Assembly: GCA_964564015.1 (NCBI GenBank)
Contig: CAZLZR010000019.1
Location: 9,494-73,493 of the forward strand
Direction: 5' to 3'
Length of the DNA stretch: 64,000 nt
Source: Acetivibrio sp964564015
GTDB lineage: Bacteria; Bacillota; Clostridia; Acetivibrionales; Acetivibrionaceae
Shown: one piece after another, positions 28,701 through 36,197 of the stretch
Layout: each line of letters opens with the position of its first letter
How positions within the stretch are numbered: position 1 is the stretch's first letter
Translations under genes and position numbers: made by a program
Notes under the pieces: generated by a model
Database searches by the model: none
Seen by the model: only the letters and a program-made list of their open reading frames with translations
What the model was told of the DNA's origin: nothing

Positions 28701-29225
28701 AATACCGGTGGACAGTCTTCAAAGGCAACACCGACAGGAGCTGTTGCTCAATTTGCTGCAAGCGGCAAAGTTACCCGAAAGAAGGATTTGGGCTTAATTG
28801 CAATGACGTATGGATATGTTTATGTTGCACAGGTTGCAATGGGTGCAAATCAGAATCAGTTGATAAAAGCTGTCTGTGAAGCGGAAGCATACCCGGGGCC
28901 TTCTTTGATAATTGCCTATGCACCATGTATCAATCACGGCTTGAAACTTGGGATGGGATGTACACAGCTTGAATCCAAGAGAGCGGTTGAAGCAGGTTAC
29001 TGGCATTTATACAGATACAACCCGCTTTTAAAAGAACAGGGCAAGAATCCTTTTACACTGGATTCTAAGGCACCAACTGCCTCCTTTAGAGACTTTTTGC
29101 TAGGTGAAGTCAGATATTCTTCTCTTTCCAAGCTTCATCCCGAGAAGGCTGAAGAACTCTTCGAAAAGGCAGAGAAAAATGCTAAAGACAGACTTGCAGT
29201 GTATGAGAACATGTCTAAAGAGTAA
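25701..29225 (+). CDS. nifJ: Pyruvate:ferredoxin (flavodoxin) oxidoreductase
   Basis: 1174 residues, the full single-chain length. It oxidises pyruvate to acetyl-CoA and CO2 and passes electrons to ferredoxin, the central step in clostridial fermentation. The N-terminus shows the PFOR signature AAIYPITPSSNMAE. Two 4Fe-4S motifs sit near residue 690 and 745 (CIQCNQCAYVCP and CTGCGNCAQVCP). A CGGCGETPYAKL segment follows, and the thiamine diphosphate site is GDGWAYDIGFGGLDHV with NTGGQSSKATPTGA. The start is TTG at 25701, with AAGGAGG 10 bases upstream and alignment to the family start (KTVKTMDGNMAAAH); the next ATG would cut that off. A strong terminator follows. Confidence 0.97.
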   Translation: MKTVKTMDGNMAAAHVAYAFTEVAAIYPITPSSNMAENVDTWSTGGRKNIFGQEVKVVEMQSEAGAAGTVHGSLAAGALTTTFTASQGLLLMIPNMYKISGELLPGVFHVSARALAAHALSIFGDQSDVMACRQTGFALLASGNAQEVMDLGAIAHLAAIKGRVPFLHFFDGFRTSHEIQKIEVIEYENLAKLVDYEALNEFRKRALNPEHPVTKGTAQNPDIYFQAREASNKFYNAIPEIVENYMEEINKLTGRKYNLFDYYGDPDADRVIIAMGSVCDTIEETIDYLAKKGEKVGVVKVHLYRPFSVKHFLNAIPKTAKKIAVLDRTKEPGSLGEPLYEDVRTAFYDEKVRPVIVGGRYGLGMKDTTPEQIIAVYENLKMDEIKNHFTIGIIDDVTFTSLNLGEEVDIVPEGTVSCKFWGLGSDGTVGANKNSIKIIGDHTDMYVQGYFYYDSKKSGGVTVSHLRFGEKPIRSSYLIKKADFVACHNPSYIDKFEIVNDIKEGGTFLLNCSWKDDELEEKLPAKVKAYIAKNNIKLYTIDAFDIAGKIGLGARINLIMQAAFFKLTNIIPLDDAVKYMKEAALKSYGSKGDKIVSMNYEAIDAGIESLVKVEVPSNWVNDSNGEVIDNREVPEFIKNIVEPINRMEGDNLPVSAFNGIEDGTFIMGTSAYEKRCIAVNVPEWKPENCIQCNQCAYVCPHAVIRPFLLDEDEQKNAPEGFNTIKTVGKELAGYNFRIQISPMDCTGCGNCAQVCPAKVKALEMKPVETQLDKVELWNYAMTLSHKPNMLNPETVKGSQFEQPLLEFSGACGGCGETPYAKLITQLFGDRMMIANATGCSTIWGASAPSTPYTVNKEGRGPAWANSLFEDNAEFGYGMYLGVNQIRDKIAQLAKEAMELNIPDEIKDLLKEWLDSKSNGKATRKIADRLLPLIENFSSEDEKANKIISEIYEKKDFLVKKSQWIFGGDGWAYDIGFGGLDHVIASGEDVNIIVFDTEVYSNTGGQSSKATPTGAVAQFAASGKVTRKKDLGLIAMTYGYVYVAQVAMGANQNQLIKAVCEAEAYPGPSLIIAYAPCINHGLKLGMGCTQLESKRAVEAGYWHLYRYNPLLKEQGKNPFTLDSKAPTASFRDFLLGEVRYSSLSKLHPEKAEELFEKAEKNAKDRLAVYENMSKE

Positions 29226-29278
29226 AGCGTATTCATTGCAATGTGATTAATTAATGAAACTTCTATGTAATCAAATGA

Positions 29279-29310
29279 GCCTGCCGGTTTTTCGGCAGGC
29301 ATAATTTTTT
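29279..29310 (+). terminator. Rho-independent terminator of the PFOR gene
   Basis: GCCTGCCG and CGGCAGGC pair perfectly over a 6-base loop, followed after ATAA by seven T. It lies 54 bases after the stop. Confidence 0.92.
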
Positions 29311-29434
29311 GAAACAATCTTCAGGTAAGCGCTTCAGAGGTGGAACTACCATAGGGAGCGGCAATAAAAACGTTTCCATTTAGGTTATTCTTATTTATAA
29401 AAATCTCCATATTGATTATATCATCAAAGATTGG

Positions 29435-30274
29435 TTAGCATTTTATGCCAAGGTTTTTTAAGATTTCGTGATAGCGTTTTGTTGCCAACGCACTTGGTTC
29501 ACCTTTTTTACAGAAAGACAATGTGGCCAGCTTCGGCACAATGCGCTCAACAACAATCTGACCATCCACCATTTTGGATTCCAGTGCTTTTAAGGCTTCA
29601 AGAAACCGCTTGTCCCTTTTGGCGCGGTCATAAAAGGATAACACATAGACGTAAACAAAAAGATTGTAGTTGCGAAAGGGATATTCTACCTGCATGAACA
29701 ATGTGCCAATTCCGTAGTGACATGGGCCAATCGGTTTCCGGATTGTCCAATGTTCAAGCAAGAAATCCACAGCTCTGTCAAGCGCTGGTTCTTTGTTGAG
29801 ATAGCCACTAAAGCGGAATGCGCTCAGAACAGTAAGTGTAGGGAATGGGTTTGAATATTGAGTTTCTGGACCTCGACCAAAGCTAAACTTATTGCAACGC
29901 CAGCCGCCATCAGTGTGTTGGGTGTCTAAAAGGTGTTGGAAAGTTTTTTGCAATCTTGTATCGTAAGCATACCCCATATGGCAAAGCACATCGGCAGCAT
30001 GAGCGGTATGACATGGGTAAATAGTGCCTTGAGGATACAACTTAAAACTTCCGTTTTCTTTCCATGTACTAAATATCAAGTCGACACATTCTCTAAGTAA
30101 AGGCTCGGTGGGCTCAATACCCAATTCTAGCAGATAAAGTACGCTTTCGAGTGTGGAGAAAGGTGAACCTTTTATTAAGCGTTTGTCGGGGGTAGTCCAA
30201 TAGTCTGCGCCATTATCATACCTGTGGGACAATATCACTTCAAAATCTGATAAATATTGCTTGTCTATAGACAT
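29435..30274 (-). CDS. Prenyltransferase/squalene-cyclase repeat fold protein
   Basis: 279 residues with the alpha/alpha toroid repeats of the terpene cyclase and prenyltransferase superfamily: STLESVLYLLELG, LLDTQHTDGGWRCNKF and ALDRAVDFLLEHW. The DGGW word is the typical QW-like turn. It is far shorter than a squalene-hopene cyclase (about 630) and lacks a DxDD motif, so cyclase activity is unlikely; clostridia carry such short paralogues with unknown roles. Ribosome site GGAGTG with spacing of 7-8 bases. It follows the flavodoxin-ferredoxin gene on the same strand after about 140 bases. Confidence 0.65.
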   Translation of the reverse strand: MSIDKQYLSDFEVILSHRYDNGADYWTTPDKRLIKGSPFSTLESVLYLLELGIEPTEPLLRECVDLIFSTWKENGSFKLYPQGTIYPCHTAHAADVLCHMGYAYDTRLQKTFQHLLDTQHTDGGWRCNKFSFGRGPETQYSNPFPTLTVLSAFRFSGYLNKEPALDRAVDFLLEHWTIRKPIGPCHYGIGTLFMQVEYPFRNYNLFVYVYVLSFYDRAKRDKRFLEALKALESKMVDGQIVVERIVPKLATLSFCKKGEPSALATKRYHEILKNLGIKC

Positions 30275-30428
30275 CTCTTTTCACTCCATTTTGTATTGCA
30301 TTTTTTACCATTCTTATTAACTCCAGAAATCCAATAGCACTCATTTGCTTCAATATCAATGTAGTTTGAATAAATACCGACTCTTTGTTGAAAAACTTTG
30401 TTATTAAAATAAAATATTTACACAATAT
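30265..30428 (-). pseudogene. Possible small ORF or gene remnant
   Basis: Between two minus-strand genes one frame is open for about 54 codons and reads coding-like: VGIYSNYIDIEANECYWISG then VNKNGKKCNTKWSEKRCL before TAG. It has no ATG and no ribosome site at its upstream end, and it overlaps the start of the next gene by 10 bases. It is best read as the C-terminal scrap of a lost gene. Confidence 0.3.
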
Positions 30429-31224
30429 TTTTTGGACCCTTATATCTTTTGTATAGTCGAGGACATGCATATTTTCCCTCAAAATAGACTGCGTTTACCG
30501 GGCAAAAATTATAGCACCTCATGCATGCGGTGCAGGTAGGTAGGAAACTAAATTCATCGTTTAATATTATGATACTCTTCGTGGGACATTTATTAATACA
30601 TAACATACATTTCTTGCAACGTTCTTTATCGATGCTAAAGGAAAGATGGCAGTTAATCATTCCTTTTTTAGTGGCTTTTCTAATCAATATACCTGGCAAA
30701 AGATAAAAACCAATATTCCGAATATATTTCTTTCTGGTAATTAACTTATTAACAAGTTTCTCTATTTTAGCTTCACTTTGTTTCATTCTTTTTTTTAGAT
30801 TTTCTTCAGATTGAATAGTAGCTCTATGCTTTGGTGTAGAAACATTATTACTAAGTATCAAGTTTACATAAGAAACCAATTTAAATCCAATTTTTTTAAG
30901 AGTTTTTCCTGCTAAAAACGGTCCGTATGCATCAATATACCCTGCAGTAGTGACAATAAATGCAGGTTTATCATGCAATTCCTTGGTAATATCCTTTAGC
31001 CTTTGATAAAATTTAATCATGAGATTAGGCATATTAGCACCATATATAGGAAAGGCAAAACCTATGACATCTGCTTTATCAATTATGTCTTCCAGATACA
31101 ATATCTCATCTTCAAGTGAGTATCCTCTACATTCGTAACCCTTTTGTATTAAATTTGTTATTAATTTCTCTACTACCCATTCCGTATTTCCAGTTCCACT
31201 AAAATAAAAAACCACAAAGTTCAT
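30418..31224 (-). CDS. EFR1-family flavodoxin-ferredoxin fusion
   Basis: 268 residues. The N-terminal flavodoxin-like domain has the FMN phosphate loop SGTGNTEWV and the second loop IGFAFPIYGANMP. The C-terminal domain carries two 4Fe-4S motifs, CKKCMLCINKCP and CTACMRCYNFCP. Such proteins move electrons in anaerobes; partners are not known. GAGGT lies 7 bases before the ATG. Upstream on the same strand is a decayed ORF, so it may once have been in an operon. Confidence 0.88.
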   Translation of the reverse strand: MNFVVFYFSGTGNTEWVVEKLITNLIQKGYECRGYSLEDEILYLEDIIDKADVIGFAFPIYGANMPNLMIKFYQRLKDITKELHDKPAFIVTTAGYIDAYGPFLAGKTLKKIGFKLVSYVNLILSNNVSTPKHRATIQSEENLKKRMKQSEAKIEKLVNKLITRKKYIRNIGFYLLPGILIRKATKKGMINCHLSFSIDKERCKKCMLCINKCPTKSIIILNDEFSFLPTCTACMRCYNFCPVNAVYFEGKYACPRLYKRYKGPKNIV

Positions 31225-31266
31225 AATATTTACCTCATAAGTAAATCCTATTTAGTGACACTTAAG

Positions 31267-31548
31267 TCACTGACAAGACAGACAGGATATTACACAACGC
31301 GATATTTCTTTAGGAGTCATATTAGGATAATAATTTGTAAATCGATATCCATAATGTTCATTTATTAGAATATCAGGAACAATTCGTTCTAATCAATTTA
31401 TTTCAGTCATTGACAAGCTTTTATTTGGTATAATCCATATTTTATCAGATTGTATGTATTTTCGTCTACTAATTTCCAAGATCTCTACTGAATAAGGAAC
31501 TCATGCAAATGTTTGCCATTGCTTTAAAACATATTTTCTCCTGAATAG
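31267..31548 (-). pseudogene. Decayed ORF upstream of the EFR1-type gene
   Basis: A single minus-strand frame holds coding-like pieces interrupted by two stops: RRKYVLKQWQTFA, stop, VPYSVEILEISRRKYIQSDK continuing to SLSMTEIN, stop, LERIVPDILINEHYGYRF, and an end at MTPKEISRCVISCLSCQ. About 93 codons in all. The constant frame over two stops suggests recent inactivation. I do not recognise the family. Confidence 0.4.
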
Positions 31549-31587
31549 TAAAAGCTTGTCTTTTTAAAATAGTAATTCCTGCTATAA

Positions 31588-31716
31588 GTAAACTTGTACA
31601 CCTACAAGGTATGGAAACGAGAGGTTGATATTTTTGATGAATCCGGGTATGCTAAAATTATTAAATCAGTTGCAGATAAACATAACTGGTTTAAAAATTC
31701 TATAGCTGTGGTATAA
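31588..31716 (+). pseudogene. Short coding-like remnant
   Basis: On the plus strand 42 codons are open between two stops and look coding: KREVDIFDESGYAKIIKSVA then DKHNWFKNSIAVV. No start codon with a ribosome site. It may be the tail of a lost gene. The rest of the gap up to 31781 shows nothing I can name. Confidence 0.25.
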
Positions 31717-31781
31717 CTGGATTAGACAATCAGTGTATTGTAAATTTTAACGCAAGAATATTACTTACCGGGGGTAACGAA

Positions 31782-32435
31782 ATGAAAAAGTTTGCTTATG
31801 TATCGGATTTTGACGGAACACTTTCATCAAAGGATTTTTACCATATAATCATTGACAAATACATGGGACTTGAGGGTAAAGAGTTTTATCTTGAATGGAA
31901 GAAAACCAAAAAGATAAGTGTAGAGTTTTTAAATAAGATATTTGGCTCCGTCAATTTAAGCGAAAAGGAAATATTTGATGAGATAATAAAAATTCCTATA
32001 GACGCTCATGCCAAGGATTTTATTAGTAAAGTCCGGGAAAATGATGGAGATTTTTATATAGTCAGTGCAGGTACATCTTACTATATAAAGATTTTACTTG
32101 AACACATGGGAATAAAGGATGTTCAGGTAATCTCCATGGAAGGTGTTTATACAAACGGAGGCATAAAAATAATGCCGGATAAGAGCAGTCAGTATTATTC
32201 GGATATTTTTGGCCTCGATAAACGGAAGGTTGTTGAAAGTATAAATAAGGATTATGAGTATATATTTTTTTCCGGTGACAGTGAGCCTGACTTAGGAGCT
32301 GCGAAAGCTGCCGATATGGTTTATGCCAGAGGTGAACTGGTGGAATTGCTCAGAAAGGAAAATGTTAGTTTTATGGCGTTTTCTGACTTTAAACAAATAG
32401 AAAATGATTTGATTGAGAAGGGGTGGCTTAAATGA
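31782..32435 (+). CDS. HAD-family phosphatase
   Basis: 217 residues with the four HAD motifs: nucleophile DFDGTLSSKD at residue 9, motif II IVSAGTS, a lysine in PDKSSQYY, and motif IV FFSGDSEPDLGAAKAA. The helical cap between motifs I and II is of the MtnX or SerB type. These enzymes hydrolyse small phosphomonoesters. Its start of translation follows CCGGGGGTAACGAA. It overlaps the glycerol-1-phosphate dehydrogenase gene by 4 bases, so the pair probably act on linked substrates; removal of phosphate from a glycerol phosphate or a derivative is my guess only. Confidence 0.85.
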   Translation: MKKFAYVSDFDGTLSSKDFYHIIIDKYMGLEGKEFYLEWKKTKKISVEFLNKIFGSVNLSEKEIFDEIIKIPIDAHAKDFISKVRENDGDFYIVSAGTSYYIKILLEHMGIKDVQVISMEGVYTNGGIKIMPDKSSQYYSDIFGLDKRKVVESINKDYEYIFFSGDSEPDLGAAKAADMVYARGELVELLRKENVSFMAFSDFKQIENDLIEKGWLK

Positions 32436-33502
32436 AGGCGCAAATACATAGGATTTCTATCCCCGGTATTATGGAGGTGGGAGCCGACAAACTTAAAGAA
32501 ATGAACCGCTATATAGTAAAAGTCGGAATAAAAAAAATAACTGTGTTCCTTGGAGAGGGAATTAAAGATTTATTTGGGGATATTATTTTTAAGACTCTTA
32601 ATGAAAACAGCGGACTTGAAGTTCTGGAATATAATGAATGCAATGAAAATACAATGGAGTATATCACCGGAAAAGCCTTTTCTATTCCATCCGGTACTGA
32701 GGCTATTGTAGGAATAGGAGGAGGAAAGGTACTTGATGTGGCGAAATACATAGCCTTTTTAAGTGACATACCTTTTATCAGCGTACCAACATCTACAGCC
32801 CACGACGGTTTTGCCAGCTCAGGTTGCTCTCTGTTTATAAATGAACGCAGAACTTCCGTTCATGCACGTATACCCTATGGGATTATTGTTGATACCGCTA
32901 TAATGAAGGAATCGCCTGATAAGTTTATTTACTCGGGCATTGGGGACATTGTTTCAAAGGTAACAGCGATATTTGACTGGCAGTTTGAAGAAGAACAGGG
33001 TGTGACAAGAATTGATGATGTGGCTGCCATGATAGCTAAAAAGTCGGTTAACAGCATAGTAAGGATGCCCTACACAGATATTAAGGAAGACTTTTTTATA
33101 AAGGAGCTTGTTGATTCCCTGACAATGAGTGGGATTGCAATGGAGATAGCAGGCAGCAGTGCTCCGGCTAGTGGAAGCGAGCATCTTATATCTCATGCCC
33201 TTGACAAAATGACCCGGAAACCTCAATTACACGGGATACAAGTAGGCATTGCAACCTACATTATGAGTATCGTTCAGAACCACCGCCATGAAAGAATAAG
33301 AAAATTTCTTACGGACACGGGCTTTTTCAGTTTTGTTAAAACTCTTAAACTTAATGCTGAAGATTATGTAAATGCCATAGATATTGCACCTACCATTAAA
33401 CCCAACAGGATGACCTATATACATGTTCAGGAAAATAGAGAGAAAGCAAAAAAAGTCATTTTTGAAGACAATATTCTAGTTGATGTATTCAATATATCTT
33501 AA
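32432..33502 (+). CDS. sn-Glycerol-1-phosphate dehydrogenase (EgsA/AraM family)
   Basis: 356 residues. The motifs follow archaeal G1P dehydrogenase: the NAD-binding GIGGGKVLDVAKYIA, then VPTSTAHDGFASSG, SGIGDIVSKVTAIFDWQF and the metal-site segment AGSSAPASGSEHLISHALD, with a later histidine in LHGIQVGIATYI. The enzyme reduces dihydroxyacetone phosphate to sn-glycerol-1-phosphate, the backbone of archaeal lipids; in Bacillus AraM feeds heptaprenylglyceryl phosphate. It is coupled to the HAD phosphatase before it and lies at the head of a glycosyltransferase cluster, which points to a glycerol-containing glycan or glycolipid. A foldback element follows. Confidence 0.85.
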   Translation: MKAQIHRISIPGIMEVGADKLKEMNRYIVKVGIKKITVFLGEGIKDLFGDIIFKTLNENSGLEVLEYNECNENTMEYITGKAFSIPSGTEAIVGIGGGKVLDVAKYIAFLSDIPFISVPTSTAHDGFASSGCSLFINERRTSVHARIPYGIIVDTAIMKESPDKFIYSGIGDIVSKVTAIFDWQFEEEQGVTRIDDVAAMIAKKSVNSIVRMPYTDIKEDFFIKELVDSLTMSGIAMEIAGSSAPASGSEHLISHALDKMTRKPQLHGIQVGIATYIMSIVQNHRHERIRKFLTDTGFFSFVKTLKLNAEDYVNAIDIAPTIKPNRMTYIHVQENREKAKKVIFEDNILVDVFNIS

Positions 33503-33587
33503 GATTGCCTCGCTACAGATTTTTAGATAATTCCCGGATTATAGGAGTGATAAAAAACGGTTTATCTAAATCTTATATTAGTAAAGT

Positions 33588-33603
33588 CATAAGAATTCTT
33601 ATG
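33588..33603. repeat. Perfect 16-base palindrome
   Basis: CATAAGAATTCTTATG. It lies in a short coding-like remnant (open from GTG at about 33548 to TAA, reading GLSKSYISKVIRILMKAK), just before the foldback element. It may be an operator or chance. Confidence 0.3.
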
Positions 33604-33656
33604 AAAGCCAAATAATAAACAAACCAAATAATAAACCAACTAAATTACGGTGTAGA

Positions 33657-33869
33657 CCTGTTTTAGTGTCAAATGATGCAATTGCTTGGCCTGAGCATTA
33701 AAATCAGTGGCCGAAGGTTTGAGAATTTTGAAGTAAAAATGCCAAGGATGGCATTTTTAGCGTCTTGGGACAGGAGGTCCCATAGACGCGGCGAAAAATT
33801 ATCAAACCAAGGACTACTGATTTTTTGCGAAGGTCTTGCAATGGAAACGTTTGACACTAAAACAACAGG
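33657..33869. mobile_element. Foldback MITE-like element
   Basis: 213 bases with imperfect inverted ends: left CCTGTTTTAGTGTCAAATGA, right (reverse-complemented) CCTGTTGTTTTAGTGTCAAA. Inside, further arms pair in order: AAAATCAGT with ACTGATTTT, GGTTTGAGAATTTT with AAAATTATCAAACC, a hairpin ATGCC / GGCAT, and a strong hairpin at 33760-33789 (GCGTC, TGGGAC / GTCCCA, GACGC). Nearly the whole unit can therefore fold on itself. It encodes no transposase; short open frames on both strands are by-products. A shortened copy lies at 8289-8375. Confidence 0.7.
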
Positions 33870-34026
33870 CACCAACTATAAGAAACCATTAATACTTGAA
33901 TAATTTTGTAAAAGCAGCTAAAATGTTAGCCTTGCAATGGAAACGTTTGACACTAAAACAACCGGCACCAACTATAAGAAACCATTAGTACTTGAATAAT
34001 TTTGTAAAAACAGCTAGAATAATAGT
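33835..34026. repeat. 96-base tandem duplication at the element's right end
   Basis: The right end of the element plus its flank (33835-33930, starting CTTGCAATGGAAACGTTTGA) is repeated from 33931, with a few substitutions such as AACAACAGG to AACAACCGG. The rest of the gap to 34108 is AT-rich with no other signal. Confidence 0.8.
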
Positions 34027-34108
34027 ATAAGCATAAGAAAATAAACAGAAATATGTAATAAAATTCGAAGGAATGCAATTGCAAGGCATTGTAGTAAGAA
34101 GGGTGTAA

Positions 34109-35224
34109 ATGGGTTATTACGATAGGGTTATAATTGGTGCAGGTTTATATGGGCTTTACGGAGCGTTGATTTGCGGTAAAAAAGGTCAGAAGGTTGCTGT
34201 TCTTGAGTGTGAAAGCGAGCCCTTTTCACGTGCTACATATATCAACCAGGCTCGGGTACACAATGGTTATCATTATCCTCGTTCTTTTTCAACTGTCAGC
34301 AGTGTAACGGATTACTTTCAGAAGTTCAACAGGGAATTCGAATTCTGTATTAATTCTTCCTTTAAAAAAATTTATGCTACGTCTTCTAAATATTCATGGA
34401 CGAATGCCGCACAGTTTAAAAAGTTTTGTAAAAATGCAAGGATCAAATGTACCGAAGTTGAACCTGGTGAATACTTTAATCCTCACATGTGTGATGGAGC
34501 TTTTGAAGTTGAAGAGTATACTTACGACTCAAAAATTCTTCAGGATTATTTCATGGAAGAGATTAGAAAACTTCCCAATGTTGAACTTAAATTTAATACC
34601 AGGGTACAAGGAATTAATAGAAGCGGAAGCGAATATTATATAAATGTAAACAGTAAGGAAAGCATATCTACAGGTTACATTCTAAACGCCACATATGCAT
34701 CTACAAATCAGATTAACACAATTGCCGGCTTTGACCCCTTCAAAATAAAATATGAGCTTTGCGAAGTGATATTATGCCATCCGGGGGACTACCTTAAAGA
34801 CATTGGAATAACCATAATGGACGGGCCGTTTTTTTCCATAATGCCTTTTGGCAAAACGCGCCTTCATTCGCTGACTTCGGTTACGTTTACACCACATCTC
34901 AGTTGCCATGAAAGCCTGCCTGTTTTCGAATGCCAGAAAAACAACCCACTATGCAGCAGCACCGGCCTCTATAATTGTAATGACTGTGATTTCAAACCCC
35001 AAAGCTCGTGGCCTTATATGTCCGGTATAGCTAAAAAATATTTACGTGACAGAATTGACTTCAGTTTTTATAAATCACTTTTTTCTATGAAGCCTGTTTT
35101 ATTGTCATCGGAGATTGATGATTCACGACCAACAATAATCAGAAAGTATTCGGATAACCCTACATTTGTGAGTGTGTTATCCGGGAAGATAAGTACAGTA
35201 TACGATTTAGATGAGGTATTATGA
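34109..35224 (+). CDS. FAD-dependent oxidoreductase, DAO-like
   Basis: 371 residues. The N-terminal Rossmann motif is VIIGAGLYGLYGALICGKKG, then ECESEPFSRATYINQARVH, typical of the D-amino acid oxidase and glycerol-3-phosphate dehydrogenase superfamily with bound FAD. A second-domain strand carries GYILNATYASTNQI. There is a cysteine-rich patch near residue 275-295 (CQKNNPLCSSTGLYNCNDC) not normal for the family. Substrate unknown; in this cluster it may oxidise or reduce a sugar or polyol derivative. It heads a tight run of five genes with small gaps or overlaps. Confidence 0.75.
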   Translation: MGYYDRVIIGAGLYGLYGALICGKKGQKVAVLECESEPFSRATYINQARVHNGYHYPRSFSTVSSVTDYFQKFNREFEFCINSSFKKIYATSSKYSWTNAAQFKKFCKNARIKCTEVEPGEYFNPHMCDGAFEVEEYTYDSKILQDYFMEEIRKLPNVELKFNTRVQGINRSGSEYYINVNSKESISTGYILNATYASTNQINTIAGFDPFKIKYELCEVILCHPGDYLKDIGITIMDGPFFSIMPFGKTRLHSLTSVTFTPHLSCHESLPVFECQKNNPLCSSTGLYNCNDCDFKPQSSWPYMSGIAKKYLRDRIDFSFYKSLFSMKPVLLSSEIDDSRPTIIRKYSDNPTFVSVLSGKISTVYDLDEVL

Positions 35225-35225
35225 T

Positions 35226-36167
35226 ATGAAGCTAGCAATTAAGGAAAAAAAGGTTGTATCGGCTATAGTATACATAAGGAATCATGAAAGATATATAAAT
35301 GAATTTATTGAGGGCGTCGCATCCGTCCTTTCTGAGAATTTTGAGAAATATGAAATCATTGCGGTAAATGACAGTTCAACGGATGGAAGTGTTGAGCTTT
35401 TAAAGAAAGCCGCTTCAAAGCTTGAGGTAATTTCCTTCACTGTGGTTAACTTAAGCTTTTATCATGGTACTGAAGCTGCTATTACAGCAGGTGTGGACCT
35501 GTCTATAGGAGATTTTATTTTTGAATTTGACAGCCCTGTTGCCGATTACGATTTTGGGGAAATTATTAATATATATAAACGTTCATTAGAGGGTTATGAT
35601 ATTGTATCAGCTGCTCCTGATATAAGGGAACGTGTTGATTCGAGAATTTTTTACTACCTGTTTAAAAGGTATTCGCAAAACCACTTGAGACTTTGGACGG
35701 AAAGATTCAGAATTCTATCTAGAAGGGCTGTAAACAGGATAAACAATTCCTGTACATCTATCCGCTACAGAAAAGCAGTCTATTATAATATTGGTCTGAA
35801 AACACATATTCACAAATATTGTCCCAACAAAAGTATAGCCCTTGAAGGGCAGGTGAAGACAAAAGGCAGGTTATCTCAGGCGTTGAATTACCTGATGATT
35901 TTTACTGATATAGTGCCTAAAATTTCAATATTTATGGCTCTGATGATGCTTTTGTTTTCCATAATTGTATGCTGTTACACTGTGTTTATCTATATTGCAT
36001 ATGACAGAGTGGTTGAAGGGTGGACAACCATTATGCTATTCTTGTCCATTTGTTTCACAGGTTTCTTCTCTCTGTTTGCAATTTTAATAAAATTTGTGTC
36101 CTTGATTCTGAATCTGCAAAATACCAAAGTGTCCTATACCTATGAATCGGTTGAAAAGGTCAGGTAG
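35226..36167 (+). CDS. Membrane GT2 glycosyltransferase
   Basis: 313 residues from ATG 35226, chosen because GAGG lies 9 bases before it; an ATG at 35211 is also in frame. The GT-A nucleotide-binding start VSAIVYIRNHERYINEF and EIIAVNDSSTDGS fit family 2. The DxD-like position reads FEFDSPVADYDF, a weak match. Two hydrophobic helices at the C-terminus (after ISIFMALMMLLFSII) resemble GtrB and dolichol-phosphate sugar synthases, which load a sugar onto a polyprenyl carrier. It follows the FAD oxidoreductase with no real gap. Confidence 0.82.
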   Translation: MKLAIKEKKVVSAIVYIRNHERYINEFIEGVASVLSENFEKYEIIAVNDSSTDGSVELLKKAASKLEVISFTVVNLSFYHGTEAAITAGVDLSIGDFIFEFDSPVADYDFGEIINIYKRSLEGYDIVSAAPDIRERVDSRIFYYLFKRYSQNHLRLWTERFRILSRRAVNRINNSCTSIRYRKAVYYNIGLKTHIHKYCPNKSIALEGQVKTKGRLSQALNYLMIFTDIVPKISIFMALMMLLFSIIVCCYTVFIYIAYDRVVEGWTTIMLFLSICFTGFFSLFAILIKFVSLILNLQNTKVSYTYESVEKVR

Positions 36168-36197
36168 TTGGAACATATAAATTTCGGGGGGAACCTA

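Noticed and set aside
30240..30482. 80-codon minus-strand frame between the EFR1-type gene and the terpene-cyclase-fold gene
   Set aside because: It overlaps the ends of both neighbours and has no ribosome site. A different frame in the same stretch reads more like coding sequence.
33669..33903. Overlapping ORFs of about 70 codons on both strands in the foldback element
   Set aside because: The inverted arms explain the open frames; no ribosome sites and no family.
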